Source of the DNA: Hermodice carunculata
Taxonomy: Eukaryota > Annelida > Polychaeta > Eunicida > Amphinomidae
Length of the DNA: 64,000 bases
Assembly (NCBI GenBank): GCA_964020975.1
Contig: OZ026630.1
Span: forward strand, 21,864,731-21,928,730
Direction: 5' to 3'
Below the pieces are notes generated by a model. It saw only the letters and a list, made by a program, of their open reading frames with translations, searched no databases and had not been told where the DNA came from. The position numbers were made by a program, and so were the translations under genes. Positions within the stretch are counted from its first letter, which is position 1, and every line of letters begins with the position of its first letter. Below, one piece after another: positions 11,537 through 24,000 of this stretch.

Positions 11537-12656
11537 CTTTTTGATTGATGATTCCGTTCTTTGTTGTTTTTGTTTGTCACTAGGGTAAATCAATGGACAA
11601 CTGCTACATGAATTGTTTGCATATCGACAAGTAGTCGTTAAAGTTTCGGAATTATACAGAACTATCTGTCAGTTGAAATACTTGGTATGTATCTACACGA
11701 GTAAATGAATCAAGAAATAAGTCAAGATACTGCGTCCTGTTCCTGTTTCCATCGGAAGGTCTTTTTTAAGGGTTTTTTTTTGGAAAGAGGAATCAAAAGA
11801 TTAAAAATAAAAATCTTATGCTTTTCTTTTTTCGTAATCTTACCAACTCGTCTGGCATTGTGTTACTGAACTCGCTCACTTATACAGTAACATATAGTGT
11901 TATATTTGTTGATCGAAGCCACAAACAAAACAAAATTCTGTCGTAATTTATGTATTTACTTCGATCTACTGTGCACAGAAAGCATCTGTGTTGGGACAAA
12001 TGTAATCGAAAACTCATGCTTACGGCCATTTACAGTGTATTACAAATTAAAATAGACAAAATGAGGGCCGGAGTATGAGGCAAATGATTTTGTTTACACA
12101 TACTCTAATATAGTTTGCTATCAGATAATAAACAATTGCTTAAGAATACCCACTGACTGTGTCACCGAAGAGTATCACCTCATAAGTAACATAAAAAGAT
12201 CCAAGCTTTCTTTTGGAGATAGGCTCTCCAGTTCAATTTAGTTATTCAAAGCAGTGTTGCTATATTGTCATTTTTGTATCTGTACCAAGGAATTTATACC
12301 CCAAACGCACTACACACTTGTTAAAATTAAATAAAGAAATACATAAATGGGTCGATAGATAAATAAATAAATAAATAAAAGAAGCCAATACAAACTTTTG
12401 ATCTGTAGCCATCATTACTTTGACAATTTTGAGGACACAGAGGAAAGATTTCAGATTTCTATGGGCCATTTGCATTTGCTCAATGGAAGTGGGCGAGGAC
12501 AGTGCACATTCTCATCTGCCTGAGCATTGTCAGTCACGTTGTTCCTATGACATGGCCTCTTAGCATACCGTGCAAGCAAGTAACTGCTGGGACGTGGTGC
12601 ACTACAAGCAAATGAGAAACAACCTCCTCCAGCGTTAGTATCAGGATACATGGCTC
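11537..12656. other. Unassigned stretch
   Basis: AT-rich DNA with a short (AATA)n at 12356-12380. Open frames near 12451-12749 end inside the transposon arm that follows and show no domain. Confidence 0.4.
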
Positions 12657-13190
12657 AGTAGTATATTCTGGACAGAATACCCCCTCCTCCTCCGGAAGTC
12701 CCTCCTTCTCTGGAAGTGACGTCACCTTTGGAAACCTGGTCAAGGTCATCTAAAAATCAAAGGTCAACCTGAAGTGACATCATCTATAAGAAAGGTCATC
12801 AGAGGTCATCTTGAAGTGATGTCGAGGCCATTTACAGGTCCAAAGTGTTGCAGACATGATGTCATTGAGGTCAATGTCACTTACAGGTCAATGCTCAACC
12901 TAAAGTGGCGTCAGGGGCCGTGGTCATTTAGCGATCAAAGGTCCACCGGAAGTAACATCATAGCAACCGGAAGTGCTGCCATCGCTACCATGAATTTCAT
13001 ACTAGCCACCAGAACTGTTGCCATAGCAACCAGATGTGGAATATCGTTCTTTCTTGTGAGATCTCATTTTTCTTGCAAGATTTCATTTTCATTGCCAGAT
13101 GTCAGTTATTTGTCTAGAAATCTCGTTTGTCTGGCATCATAAAGTTAATGATCCTATTATCGCCAATTTGAATACCTTTTATCTTGCGCA
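12657..13190 (+). repeat. Left terminal inverted repeat of the DNA transposon
   Basis: It contains at least eight (A/T)GGTCA or TGACC(T) half-sites, GGAAGTGACGTCACC (including the CRE-like octamer TGACGTCA at about 12716-12723), and several TAGCAACC-type blocks (GCCATAGCAACCAG, CATAGCAACCGGAAG). These blocks recur inverted in the right arm and in the extra arm at 15985-16745. Confidence 0.75.
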
Positions 13191-13964
13191 GTTGAAGGTC
13201 AGTGACACCAATAATCAGCAACTAAAACTATGCCACTTTTATGTTTACTGGCTTGTGATTGGTCAATTTCATTGCATCTTATTGAATATAGTCTACAGCA
13301 TGAAAGGTTCAGATGGTGGTACCTCTTGGTAGCAAATTTTGTTTTTAGGCCTTCCATTCGAGGAAATTGTTCAATTGCTCCTTGTGTGTTCACATCTGTG
13401 AAACACTTGCTCACCATGTGAGCATTGTGAGTAACATACTCCTCACGTGCTAAAAAACACTTGCTTCTTCTAGCAGCATGTGTAATGTTGAGTAATGGGT
13501 CCCTCCAGGATCAGGTCCCCAATTTTATTAACATGTTGCTGTCAGTATGATAAAAACATTGAGCAGTGCAAGCAAACCTTTCTTTTGCAACACTTGTCAA
13601 GAACCTCTTCCTTGTGATCTCATAACAGTACCTCCATCCTGGCATTGCACCTCATTGCAACACCTAAGAGACCATAATCAGGACTCCCATTTTTCTTCAG
13701 CTCCGACATGACTTTCTTCAGAGCACCAACTATCTGAGTATAGGAGTTTCATTTCATGGCCACTGAAAAACAGCAGTCCACTGTGTCTCTCCAAATTGCA
13801 AGAGGTTTCATTAATTATCCACATCATTTTGTTGCTCTCTCCATTCAGGTTTGCACATTTCATTTCCATCTCTCAGAATTACAATTTTCATTTAAAGATA
13901 GTAAAAATGTGGCCACTTGATGAGACCAGTTTGCCTAGATATGGGAACATCAAATGTCACTATT
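13191..13964. other. Left interior of the DNA transposon, no clear protein
   Basis: Lies between the left arm and the broken protein. Short open frames on both strands lack domains. It may hold the 3' part of the transposon gene on the minus strand in decayed form, or an unrelated filler. Confidence 0.4.
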
Positions 13965-14468
13965 CTATGCAGCCAGTGAACTATCAAAGCATTTTGTATA
14001 ATCACAATTTATTGCATATATGTGCATCTGACACACTTCTTTAGAGTAAAACCATTGTTTGTGTGCAAACTGGGTAGCCCCAGATATGTGGCCTTCGAAG
14101 GGGCAGCAGGGTATGGGTGCAGTGAGTTGCAACTGGAGGCCCCCCGAGTGTTGGCCCCCTTTCTTTGGGGCCAAGAGTATATAATAATATATATTATAAT
14201 GTGGACTTTGGTCATCAGGTTGTCTCAAACTGGGAAACACTTTGTGAAACAGGTGTTGAAAATGCTTCTGCAGGTGTCTTTCTTCTTGCTCCATCAGGTT
14301 GATCAACAGGTCTTCATTCTGTATACTGGACATTTCAGATAAGAGGTCACATTCAATAGTAGCAACATCTATGTTTGATACATGACTCTGTGAAAAGCCA
14401 CAATAAGATCTGAACTGCATATGGTGCTTTTGCCCTGCATATAACATGTCTCCACAGTCTCTTCCCAT
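13965..14468 (-). pseudogene. Unrecognised transposon protein, third segment
   Basis: A 167-residue open stretch on the minus strand. Its first half looks like real protein: an acidic, glutamine-rich helical region (DLLSEMSSIQNEDLLINLME and QEERHLQKHFQHLFHKVF). The second half (after SLRQ) is lower quality and may be non-coding or intron. It is offset by one base relative to the segment upstream on the strand (14488-15132), so one frameshift or an intron separates them. I do not recognise the family. Its place between inverted repeats suggests transposase or an accessory protein. Confidence 0.45.
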
Positions 14469-14487
14469 CTAAATAATGGATATGTTC

Positions 14488-15132
<645 letters not shown>

Positions 15133-15429
15133 GTGGATTTCAGTTATGTGATAGTCTCGATTAAATTTTCCTGAACATAGTTTAACATTGTGGGGGGAGG
15201 TAATCCTTGAGGGACCTGTTACTTGATATTAGTCAAATTGACACAAAATTAGTTGGTGTTACTTGAAACACAGACACTGAAGATGTACAGATATGAATTT
15301 CGCATTTGAGCATGAGGCACACGAGAAGTCACTCCGAACAAGTTAAATCACACTGCTCACACGCCAAACAAGTTTTTGAGTATGTAAGCATGCAAGGAGT
15401 AAGTTTTCTCGTATTGCTTGCACAGTAAG
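15133..15429. other. Right interior of the DNA transposon
   Basis: Non-coding stretch upstream (minus strand) of the acidic protein start, which would be its promoter/5' UTR region. No TATA or other element can be assigned with confidence. Confidence 0.4.
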
Positions 15430-15974
15430 CATGCTTATTTTAGCACACTAGTACATGGGTGATAATAGGAGTATTTGACATTTAAATGGGCAGTACTGAG
15501 GGGTCATTGGCCATACAATGGCAGGCAAAATGACATTTCCTGACAAATAACTGAAATGTTGCAATAAAGTGAATTCTCACTATAAAAACAACATAATTGA
15601 GGGGAAAAAAAAGCCATATCTGATTTCTCTGACGACAGTTAAAGTGACTATTAAGGCACTCCTGCATGCTATGGCAATATTTGTGGTCGCTATAGCATCA
15701 CGTTTAGTTGATCTTTTACCTCTAAGTGACCTCAGTAACATCTTATCGAGTTTACCGTGGACCACTAAGTGACTGGACCTCAATAACATCACTTCTGGCT
15801 GACCTTGATGAGTATTCTCCTCGATGATGTCACTTTTGGTGGATCTGGACCATGACTTCACTTTATTTTCACAGTGACCTCATTTTGGTCTTGATGTCAC
15901 TTGCCGTCGTGTTGTCACTTCCAGTAATGTCACTTTTTGAGGAGGAGGGGGTATTCTATGCCAACTATACTACT
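15430..15974 (-). repeat. Right terminal inverted repeat of the DNA transposon
   Basis: Reverse complement matches the left arm through GAATACCCCCTCCTCCTC, GGAAGTGACA, the half-site cluster, and the CAGTTATTTGTC block. Its outer end TATACTACT (15966-15974) mirrors AGTAGTATA (12657-12665). Confidence 0.75.
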
Positions 15975-15984
15975 ACCTTGCCTA

Positions 15985-16745
15985 ACAAAATGAAATTTCC
16001 CTGATAAATGACTGAAATCGCACAATGAAAATGAAATCTGGCAAAGAAAATGAAATCTCACAAGAAAAAGGTATTTCATATCTGGTTTCTATGGCGACAA
16101 TTCTGGTGGCTATAGAGACACTCGTGGTTGCTATGATAACACTCCCATTGCTATGGTGCCACTTCTGATTGACCTTTTTTATTTGTTTCGTTAGGACTAC
16201 GGTTTGTATATGGTAATGATACTGTCTAATTTGATCTGTAAATGACCTGGACCTCTGGCGACAGTTATAGTGGCTATACAGACACTCGTGATTGCTATGA
16301 TAACATCTCCCATTGCTATGGTGCCACTTCTGATTGACCTTTGATCTCTTAATGACCTAAAATTTAATCTCACAAGAAAAGGATATTTCACATATGGTTG
16401 TTATGGCAACAGTTCTGGTGGCTATAGAAACCCTCCTGGTTGCTATGAAAATTTGTTCCATTGCTATGGTGCCACTTCTGATTGACCTTTGATATCTAAA
16501 TGACCTGGACCTCTGACATCACTTCTAATTGAGCGCAGACCTCTAAATGAAATCAACCTCGATTACATCGACTACATCACTTTTTGTCACTTCCATTTGA
16601 CCTTTGACCAGCAGATGACCTTGACTTCACTGTGCATGCACAGTGACCTCCTTTCCGGGTCGCGATTGTAATTTTGGTCCTGACATCAGTTCCGGTGACT
16701 GGAGGATGATCGGGGCATGCCAACTGTACTATTGCTACAAAGAAA
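15985..16745 (-). repeat. Extra, internally expanded copy of the transposon right arm
   Basis: Directly outside the right end lies a second arm in the same orientation. Read on the minus strand from 16745 it begins AGTACAGTTGGCATGCCCC (compare AGTATAGTTGGCATAGAATA in the first) and ends at the CATTTATCAGGGAAATTTCA block. Three subrepeats of about 150-165 bp carry CTATGGTGCCACTTCTGATT at about 16152, 16317 and 16463, each preceded by a GGTGGCTATAGA(G/A)AC-like block. It may be a solo arm left from another insertion or a duplication of the end. Confidence 0.65.
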
Positions 16746-16904
16746 GGACAGTTGGAAAACAGAATTCCTGTGTCCGGACACAGACCTTATAACCTATTTG
16801 TAATTACCACACCTTTCAAACCCTGGAATAGTGGACATATAACACACACCCTTGTTCTCCCAGAAATCCAATTTAAAAGTAAAAAAGTATAGACCCATAT
16901 CTTT

Positions 16905-17110
16905 TACATGGATTGCGAAACAGTCCAAGCCTATATTAATCACTCTTCATGGCACAGATGGTGGCGTATACTTTCCTACCGAAAGACTCGGAGAAAACCA
17001 CCGTGCACAGTCAGAGTGGTAGGAACTCTTTCCACATGCTTCCCCGGCCGTGAGTTGAACCCAGGCCGCAGAGGTGAAAGGCTTGCATGTTGTAAAAAAA
17101 ATAAAAATTC
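16905..17110 (-). mobile_element. tRNA-derived SINE remnant
   Basis: On the minus strand the sequence contains a pol III B-box-like GGGTTCAACTC (near 17055), then CACGGCCGGGGAAGCATGTG and a conserved-looking GTGGTTTTCTCCGAGTCTTT core. Such a core is typical of tRNA-headed SINEs with a shared central domain in marine animals. No A box is visible upstream; an A/T-rich stretch replaces it, so the head is truncated. The + strand open frame at 16908-17162 is a shadow. Confidence 0.55.
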
Positions 17111-18339
17111 CAGGGTTTTTTTACTTATCCGAGTCAAGCAATCACTTGTTCTCATGGTGTAATTTCCTATTTATTAACTATCTTAACACGAAATTTAACA
17201 TCTATGAAATTATCATATTTGAATAAAGCAGCTGTTGCCTAATCTTCGTTAAATAAATGGCGTTTATTGCTATCATATCGTTCAAATGCTTCAGAACATC
17301 ACTTAAATATTAACACAAATACAATATTATGAATATGTTTCTTCCTATGCATTTGAATCAAATGTTTAAAATAGCATTCTTTTTACTGTGTACACATGTT
17401 TATCTCTTTTTCTTCATTTGAATAACCCCATACAATTTTTGACCGTTTCAACGAAACTGAAGTGAGTACAAAGTCTATGAAACCTCCCACACATATAAAT
17501 AGTATGTACGTTCCATTAAAAGAAGTTCAAATTCAATGTCATTTAGCAACTGGACCGTAATTTAAAGTTTCACATCCTTGGCTGACATGAAGTCAGCAGA
17601 AAGGACACCATTCACAGATCATAGACTGGGGGGGACTTTATGAAAATCCGGATAATGATTGATTGATAATATTGAAAAAAAAAAAAAAAATGCAAGGCAG
17701 TACGTGCCCAGTGTATCATCGTAAGGAGCTTTTTACACACAAGAAAGTAAATGTAAATTTGTTTTATTGCTTTGGTTAGGTTTTCTACACAACTGCATAC
17801 AGATTCCCACGTGATTAGGTTCAGCATTTGACATTAGAGCATAAGGCCATGCAAATTTCGAGTAGGTCATAGCTTATTATTAAGAAAGCAAACGTCAGCA
17901 CGCATGTATTATCCATATAGAATTGTAGCTTGTTGAGGTTTCATCATGAGTGATAAAGGAGTAACAAAATAAAGTTTAAATTCAAACTGGTATATATAAC
18001 CTGAACGCTCAAGCTACTGGAAAGGATTTTTGAAAATATAAGCCGAAGGTTAATACAAAGATATAAACTGGATACAATAACGAGTGAGAATAAATACACT
18101 GCGAGTTAAAGGCATTGAAAACATATTGTCATAGGTGCAACATAAATGAATGCATGTCATGTCACTCTGGACTTATCAATACTGAATTTACGATACTAGG
18201 TAACTAAATTTGAGTATTGGTCGGCAAACCTTTTCAGGGAACTCTATTGTCAATATATACTTTAATTTGCTGGGCCTCTAATGAGCTGAATCGAGGATAA
18301 GGAGCTTTTCTACGATCAGAGCATTAATGACAATATAGA
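17111..18339. other. Unassigned AT-rich stretch
   Basis: No gene recognised. A 16-17 nt A-run lies at 17674-17690. The minus frame at 17612-17827 has no domain. Confidence 0.4.
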
Positions 18340-19735
18340 ATATATTTAAAGTGTGTGGGCAAAAGAAAAACGTGGAACAGAAAGGTGATTTTTTCAAAAA
18401 TGTAGAAAATATTCTGTATAATTTTATTTGGAATGGTCCAAATAAGGATAAGATTAAAAGAGATGTTCTAGTGAGGCCATATGATGAAGGTGGTTTGAAA
18501 ATGGTATATCTTCAGGCTCAAAACTATGCTTTAAAATTGGCATTGGTGAAGAGATTAGCAAACCCTGAATGTTAAGGTAAATGGAAAGAGTTGGTGTTTC
18601 AGCAGTTGCCAGATATAGGGGAAAACATATGGAAATGTAATATTGACGTTAAGGATTGTCACATAGTATTTGATAAAAAGAAATAGTAACTACATGGTGT
18701 AAAGTCAATTTTGTAGAGCCAGAAAACAAGTCTGACATAAAAAAACCCAGCATTTATGGTACAACTCATTTATTAAAATTCAAGGAAAACCTGTGTTTTA
18801 CAAGCAATGGTGTGAAAATGGGATTAAAATTATTTCAGATATATTGAATAAAGTGTGAATTTTTGGAATTACAATGAATTTTGTGGAAAAAATTCCAAAT
18901 GTTAAATCACATTTTCTGAAATACCACAGTTTAATTCATGCGATACCAAAAAGAATGGAAAACAAAGCTTGTGAATGAAACCAGAATTAATCAAAATATA
19001 AGCAAAAATTGTTTGATAGAAAAAATGCATTGCATAGGAAAGGTGTCTAAATTTATTTATCAGATGTTAACAGAAACAAATGTAATGTGAAAAGTAAATG
19101 GATGGAGTAGCTTATTGTAGAAATTGATGATGAGTACTGGAGTGAGTGCTTTTGTCAAATCTATCTTCAAATATAAGGATTTTCCAGTAAAATTTTTTAC
19201 ATAGGATTATATTTACCAATTACAGATTGCACAAAATGAAAATCGCGGAAAGTCCGATATGTTCTTTTTGTAAAGAAGCAAATGGAACATTAGTTCACTT
19301 ATTCTGGGATTGTAACATAACACAGCATTTTTGGATAGAAGTATTTCACTGGTTGAAAAATATGTTACAAACATCTATCACCTTTTCAACATGTGATATC
19401 TTATTGGGAGTGAAACATAAGCATAATGTATTATGGTCATTAATTTTTGTTGCAGGAAAATAATATTTGTTCAAATGTAAAGTAAACAATAGTGGACCTT
19501 CTATTGAGAGTTTTAAAGGTGTGATAAAAGACTTGGAAACAATAGAATATAACTTGGCAATTAAAAATAATAAAATCAATAGTCATAGACGTAAATGGAC
19601 GGAAATCAAATTTTAGTTCTACTGGTTTACAAAAAGGTTATTTAAGGTGTAATCACAAGAAATTGTTGACATGAATATTGTATACTGTTGAATATGTACC
19701 TCTGTTGTCAATAAAAAAAAATCTCTAAAAAAGAA
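18340..19735 (+). mobile_element. Tx1/L1-like LINE, 3' fragment with poly(A)
   Basis: Plus-strand frames show the C-terminal half of a Tx1/L1-type ORF2: NILYNFIWNGPNKDKIKRDV and GGLKMVYLQAQNYALKLAL (18351-18575), then VFYKQWCENGIKIISDIL (about 18795-18850), SHFLKYHSLIHAIPKRM (about 18910-18960), and SPICSFCKEANGTLVHLFW (about 19250-19310), the usual C-x2-C...H-x4-C knuckle region. Several stops and frame changes separate them. The 3' end has AATAAAAAAAAA at about 19710. The reverse transcriptase palm is absent, so the copy is 5'-truncated. It is the same clade as the element at 28480-31905, opposite orientation. Confidence 0.85.
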
Positions 19736-20499
19736 ATAAATCAAAAATAAAGTGTGTGTGTCAACACACACGTTTCTGTTTCAACATGAAAATAGTAGAA
19801 ACACAAGTATGAATGAAATCGGGAAAAATATTAAGTTGCTTTGCACAGGTTTGTGGCTGAAATGCTTTAATTATTTATGAATAAAGATTGATCTAAATTT
19901 TCAATAAATATATATATATAAATAAATTTAAGCACCAAAGGCGTAATTTTTATAACTCCAGGGACCTGTTATGTATAATTTGCAGGTCCCTGATAACACT
20001 AAGATACTTAAACTATAAATATATAAAGCATTCCAGTACTCCCATCTCATGCATCAAGAATGATTTCACCTTATTTTTGAAAATGTTCTTACATTAATTT
20101 GATATACCCTGGCAGGTTCTGCATGGGAATAGGTATAATCATGATAGAGTAGTACCTGCAATTACCGACCTGGACAAATTCCGTAGCATTTTTCAAGAAC
20201 TGTGATGCAAAATTTTGCAACAATGCTTCAGGTAGACAACCTTGGACAGGCCGCAACACGCGACCGACGAGCGGAATCACCCCTCAAATAACCACCCGTA
20301 AAAAAAAAAAAAAAAAAAAAAAAAAGCGGCTGTTCAAATCAGCAGTAACCAGGTTGTAAGACAAAGCTAACAGAAATGCTGGCCAACGTGTGCCGTTCTT
20401 TTGCAGTAAAGTCAACTCAAACACAGCATGTTATTTCAACTTGTCTGGACGGTCAACCTGGGCCGCGGAAAAAGCATAGCGCCACGATCGGTGCGGTAT
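19736..20499. other. Unassigned stretch with poly(A) at 20300-20325
   Basis: AT-rich DNA. The direct repeat GGGACCTGTTATG...GCAGGTCCCTGATAA near 19960-19995 forms a short inverted pair (GGGACCTG/CAGGTCCC). A 25-nt A-run at about 20300 could be a retroposed tail. No gene seen. Confidence 0.4.
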
Positions 20500-20760
20500 C
20501 GGTATCTAGTACCGCTAGGAATCAGGTGTCTGTTCTCCGAGTTCCCAGAGCAAGCAGTCTTCAACGTATTTTTAAAAGATGAATTACAATCTAAACTTTA
20601 AGCTGCCCGTTCGGTTGTGTCTGAAGCAGCTATCATCGTTAGTTATAAATCCAAATGCAACACGAAGGCATATGTATAATGCATGCACATTGAGCGCCCA
20701 TTTAAACATGGCGCAATGCATTGTGGGAAAGGAAAATCACAGCGAATCGTGGCCACGTAT
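20500..20760 (+). repeat. Dispersed repeat family R, partial copy 1
   Basis: Shares with the next copy the order: CTCCGAGTT, CAAGCAGTCTTCAACGTATT-like, TTTTAAAA, a TCTGAAGCAGCTATCATCGT-like block, TTAGTTATAAATCCAAATG, GCGCCCATTT and TGGCGCAATGCATT. It stops at GTGGCCACG. Confidence 0.75.
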
Positions 20761-21380
20761 TTTCAGCATGGTTCCAGGTGTCCGCTCTCCGAGTTACTGG
20801 GGCAAATGGTCGTCAAAGTACTTTTAAAACATGACTTACTATCTTAACTTTAATCTGCCAGTTCGGCTGTGTCTGAAGCAGTTATCATCGTTAGTTACAA
20901 ATCCAAATATGACACGGCACGCTCGAGCGCCATTTTGAACATTGTGCAATGAATGCATTGATTTTGGGACAGTCTCACAAAAGTACACTTGATTTGGATA
21001 TCAAAGTGAATTGTGGCCACAGAATATATATCATTATTGATGCTGTGAAACAATTGCAAGATATATATTTTGGGTTTCATATATCTTAACCCTCTTCCCA
21101 CCCCCACTCGGCAAGATCGTCCCAATGCTCATTCATAAACCATTGGCATTGGGTGTGGAACACACTGTTTTCACAATGGCAGCCACGTCGATTGGATATT
21201 TTGAAGAGGTAGCGTCCAGAATATATGTATGCTTAGTGTTAACGGAAGGTAAATTTGTCGAATGAATGTAATGAACGATATATAGTGGGACTTTTCCAGA
21301 GTGAGCATTACCTGAAAATGTAAATAGAATGCCAAACAGTGACCAGTTGTAGGCCCCAGAAATAGTATATTGTATCAGAC
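20761..21380 (+). repeat. Dispersed repeat family R, copy 2
   Basis: About 620 bp. Blocks shared with copies at 37.3-38.4 kb (reverse) include TTTTAAAACATGACTTACTA, GAAGCAGTTATCATCGTTAG, TTGGATATCAAAGTGAAT, ATATTTTGAAGAGGTAG, GGGACTTTTCCAGAGT and a GTATTGTATCA end. No ORF is conserved, so it is a non-autonomous element or fragment. Confidence 0.75.
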
Positions 21381-21672
21381 GTAGAAGTCGCCCGGATGCA
21401 ATAAAATAAGGGTCAGCAATTGGCTGAGTGCCAGGCGCCCCACTGCGTCAAAGACAAAGCTCAATGGAGAAGGTTGCCCCAATAATGAATACAGGTCCGA
21501 AGGTACTGTCGAGTTTTTATAAAAGGGGTAATAATGTGTGCTCTTCTTATACTGATGAACGCTAAATAAACCATTGATTTGTGCTGACCCTCTTCGCACC
21601 ATGCACACTAAGCTCATGCTGTTGCACTGTTGGCGTGGCACACTGTAAGCAGGGTTAGAATTGATAAACCAT
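21381..21672. other. Unassigned stretch
   Basis: No gene or repeat recognised. The minus frame at 21375-21641 has no domain. Confidence 0.35.
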
Positions 21673-21680
21673 TATATATA

Positions 21681-21773
<93 letters not shown>

Positions 21774-21794
21774 ATGTGTGTGTGTGTGTGTGTG
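21673..21794. repeat. (TA)n then (GT)n compound microsatellite
   Basis: TA units to about 21742, then GT units with one GCAT interruption. Confidence 0.97.
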
Positions 21795-21969
21795 ATAAAT
21801 AGAGTGTGGTTAATTCAACAGGAACTGTTTAGATATTGATAATCCATGTATTTATACCATTCAACACTCCTTTTTCAATCTGTGTGAAGATAATGGCATT
21901 TATTTCTGTAATATGCCATATTGTGTAAGAACTTAATGCTGACTATGTGTCTCATAAACCATTTATATT

Positions 21970-22430
21970 AAATTGCGCTATATAGAAACCATGGTGTAAT
22001 TTTTGACGATACCTTTTCTGATAAGAAATATAGCACTGCCACTTGCAAGCAAGCGGACTGCCAGGTGTGGCGTATTCGTACGATTAGAGGTTGCCTCGGT
22101 CATGAATCATTAGAAACAGTTATACATATGGCAAGTCGTTTTAACATTTAATGAGAAATTCGATATCTATAATTCTATTTTTAGATATCCATAGGCTTAA
22201 AATTACAAGTGTATCATTGGAGTAAATGAGGTACTGTGTTAATATTCACGTGGGAGGACCGGGTAAGGTCTGGCACAAGTGCGATAACATGTATGTACAT
22301 CATTAATCAATTTGTGTACATCATCATTTATGAGGTATAATGCAGACCTTCAGCGGATTAGATGTGATTTCACATGTTTTATGGACTATACCATGCTGTA
22401 CCATTGGTTTATGTCAAATAAATAAATAGA
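21970..22430 (+). mobile_element. Short LINE reverse-transcriptase fragment with (GATA)n tail
   Basis: The frame starting at 21984 reads RNHGVIFDDTFSDKKYST, then CRIRTIRG-like sequence (WRIRTIRGCLGHESLETVIH), the region following the catalytic core in L2/CR1-type LINEs (usual form NLGVIFD..). It breaks after about 22140. About 270 bp further, a CAAATAAATAAATAGATCG end leads into GATA repeats at 22434, consistent with a 3' end on the plus strand. Internally deleted and inactive. Confidence 0.6.
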
Positions 22431-22500
22431 TCGATAGATAGATAGATAGATAGATAGATAGACAGATAGATAGACAGATATATAGATAAATAAATAAAGC
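22431..22500. repeat. (GATA)n microsatellite
   Basis: GATA units with GACA variants. It adjoins the LINE 3' end and is probably derived from its tail. Confidence 0.95.
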
Positions 22501-22590
22501 ATCCGTTATTTAATTTTATTTATATTAAATTCAATTTCAGATATCTAAAAAGATATATCTAAAATCCTGTTTAAAGGTTAAAACTGTTTG

Positions 22591-22592
<2 letters not shown>

Positions 22593-22669
<77 letters not shown>
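22593..22669. repeat. (AT)n microsatellite
   Basis: About 77 bp of perfect AT. Confidence 0.98.
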
Positions 22670-22675
<6 letters not shown>

Positions 22676-22799
22676 GTCACAGTGCGATTCGACAACTGCA
22701 ATTACCTATTATGTGGTAAAACACCAGAAGCTGGAAAGGTTTAGAACACTGCTAGACCTGTCCTTACCGGCACATCACTACACTTCTCTCATTTTCTCA

Positions 22800-22999
22800 N
22801 NNNNNNNNNNNNNNNNNNNNNNNNNNNNNNNNNNNNNNNNNNNNNNNNNNNNNNNNNNNNNNNNNNNNNNNNNNNNNNNNNNNNNNNNNNNNNNNNNNNN
22901 NNNNNNNNNNNNNNNNNNNNNNNNNNNNNNNNNNNNNNNNNNNNNNNNNNNNNNNNNNNNNNNNNNNNNNNNNNNNNNNNNNNNNNNNNNNNNNNNNNN
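22800..22999. other. Assembly gap (200 N)
   Basis: Exactly 200 N. The fixed size indicates a placeholder; true length is unknown. It lies about 130 bp after a long AT run and cuts the gag-like fossil to its right. Confidence 0.99.
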
Positions 23000-24000
23000 A
23001 AATGGATCAACTGCCAGCAAAAATACTACAAAAAACTTTGCTGTCTCTCATTGACCAGTCAGTTTTAATGTTGGATTTAGTGTTGCTACATCAATGCAGC
23101 AGCGTGAGCTGGGAACGCCTTGTGGTACTCGTAAAAGGTAGTACCACCATACCTGATAGCCATCTCAATGATATCACGCTCATACATATCTAGCTCAACC
23201 CTTCTGTAAGGATTAGCTTCACACATGATGTTCTCATATTTAGTGAAGGCTACAATGAATTTGCTCAACATAAGATTGCATTTAAAACGAGATTTATTTG
23301 AAAAGTGCTTAAGGTAAACTTGACAACCTATTGACATCTAATTACCTGAGCTCTCCCAAGTCATTGGCAGCCACCAAAAACAGGGATGGCTTGACCCCCT
23401 TACCCTGTATTTTGCCGCTTTTAAGGCTTAGTGCCACTGTCTCTGCATGTGGCAACATGTCAGATGGTACCCTGAAGGCTCCTTGGGCATGCGGCAGGGC
23501 TAATGGGAAGGACTGTGCTTCTGTACTCCTGGTAGGTCCAGCCCTGTTATACACCTATGCCCCTCATTTAACTGAAGTGGCAAGGGTAAAACCTTGCTCC
23601 CCAGTTATTGTCTCTACTGTCGTGGTTGGTTGTTCTCTCCTTGACATTTCCCGTAAGATTAAACTGACCTGGTCCGATGGATGTGTAACAATATGTGAAA
23701 TAGCTACTGGAGACCGCAGCTCAGAGTCAAGAAGGGTTTGCACCCTGCTCTCTGTGCTTGTCAAATCCACTGAATCTGTGCCTAATTAGATTCTGCATCA
23801 TCAGAGTTTGGTTCAGTGACATTGGCCGACATGACTGAAGACGTTGGTTCAATATCCTCGCATCTCTGTTGGCCACAGATAGTGTCCTCATGATAGATGT
23901 TCTTGGCACTCAGATACCTAATTGCATTAGTTTTTTCCTCAGCTGTGGAGCTGTACTACTATCGTTGGACTGCTTAGTTGTTTCTTTGGATTTTTTCCTC
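23000..24000 (-). mobile_element. Fossil retroelement gag-like region (possibly DIRS/Ngaro type)
   Basis: Minus-strand frames carry a gag-like protein. An N-terminal Ser/Thr/Pro-rich region (about 23.34-23.9 kb) is followed by a conserved-looking block, RRVELDMYERDIIEMAIRYG then FYEYHKAF (about 23.09-23.2 kb), and then KTDWSMRDSKVFC next to the gap. I know this pattern from gag-like proteins of tyrosine-recombinase retroelements, but that assignment is from memory and uncertain. No reverse transcriptase is visible; the continuation would lie in or beyond the gap. The copy is broken in several places and old. Confidence 0.5.

Noticed and set aside
16908-17162. 84-codon plus-strand protein
   Set aside because: It overlies the SINE remnant in antisense; the sequence is explained by the SINE.
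22713-23054. Open frames spanning the N gap
   Set aside because: N-only codons; gap size is arbitrary.
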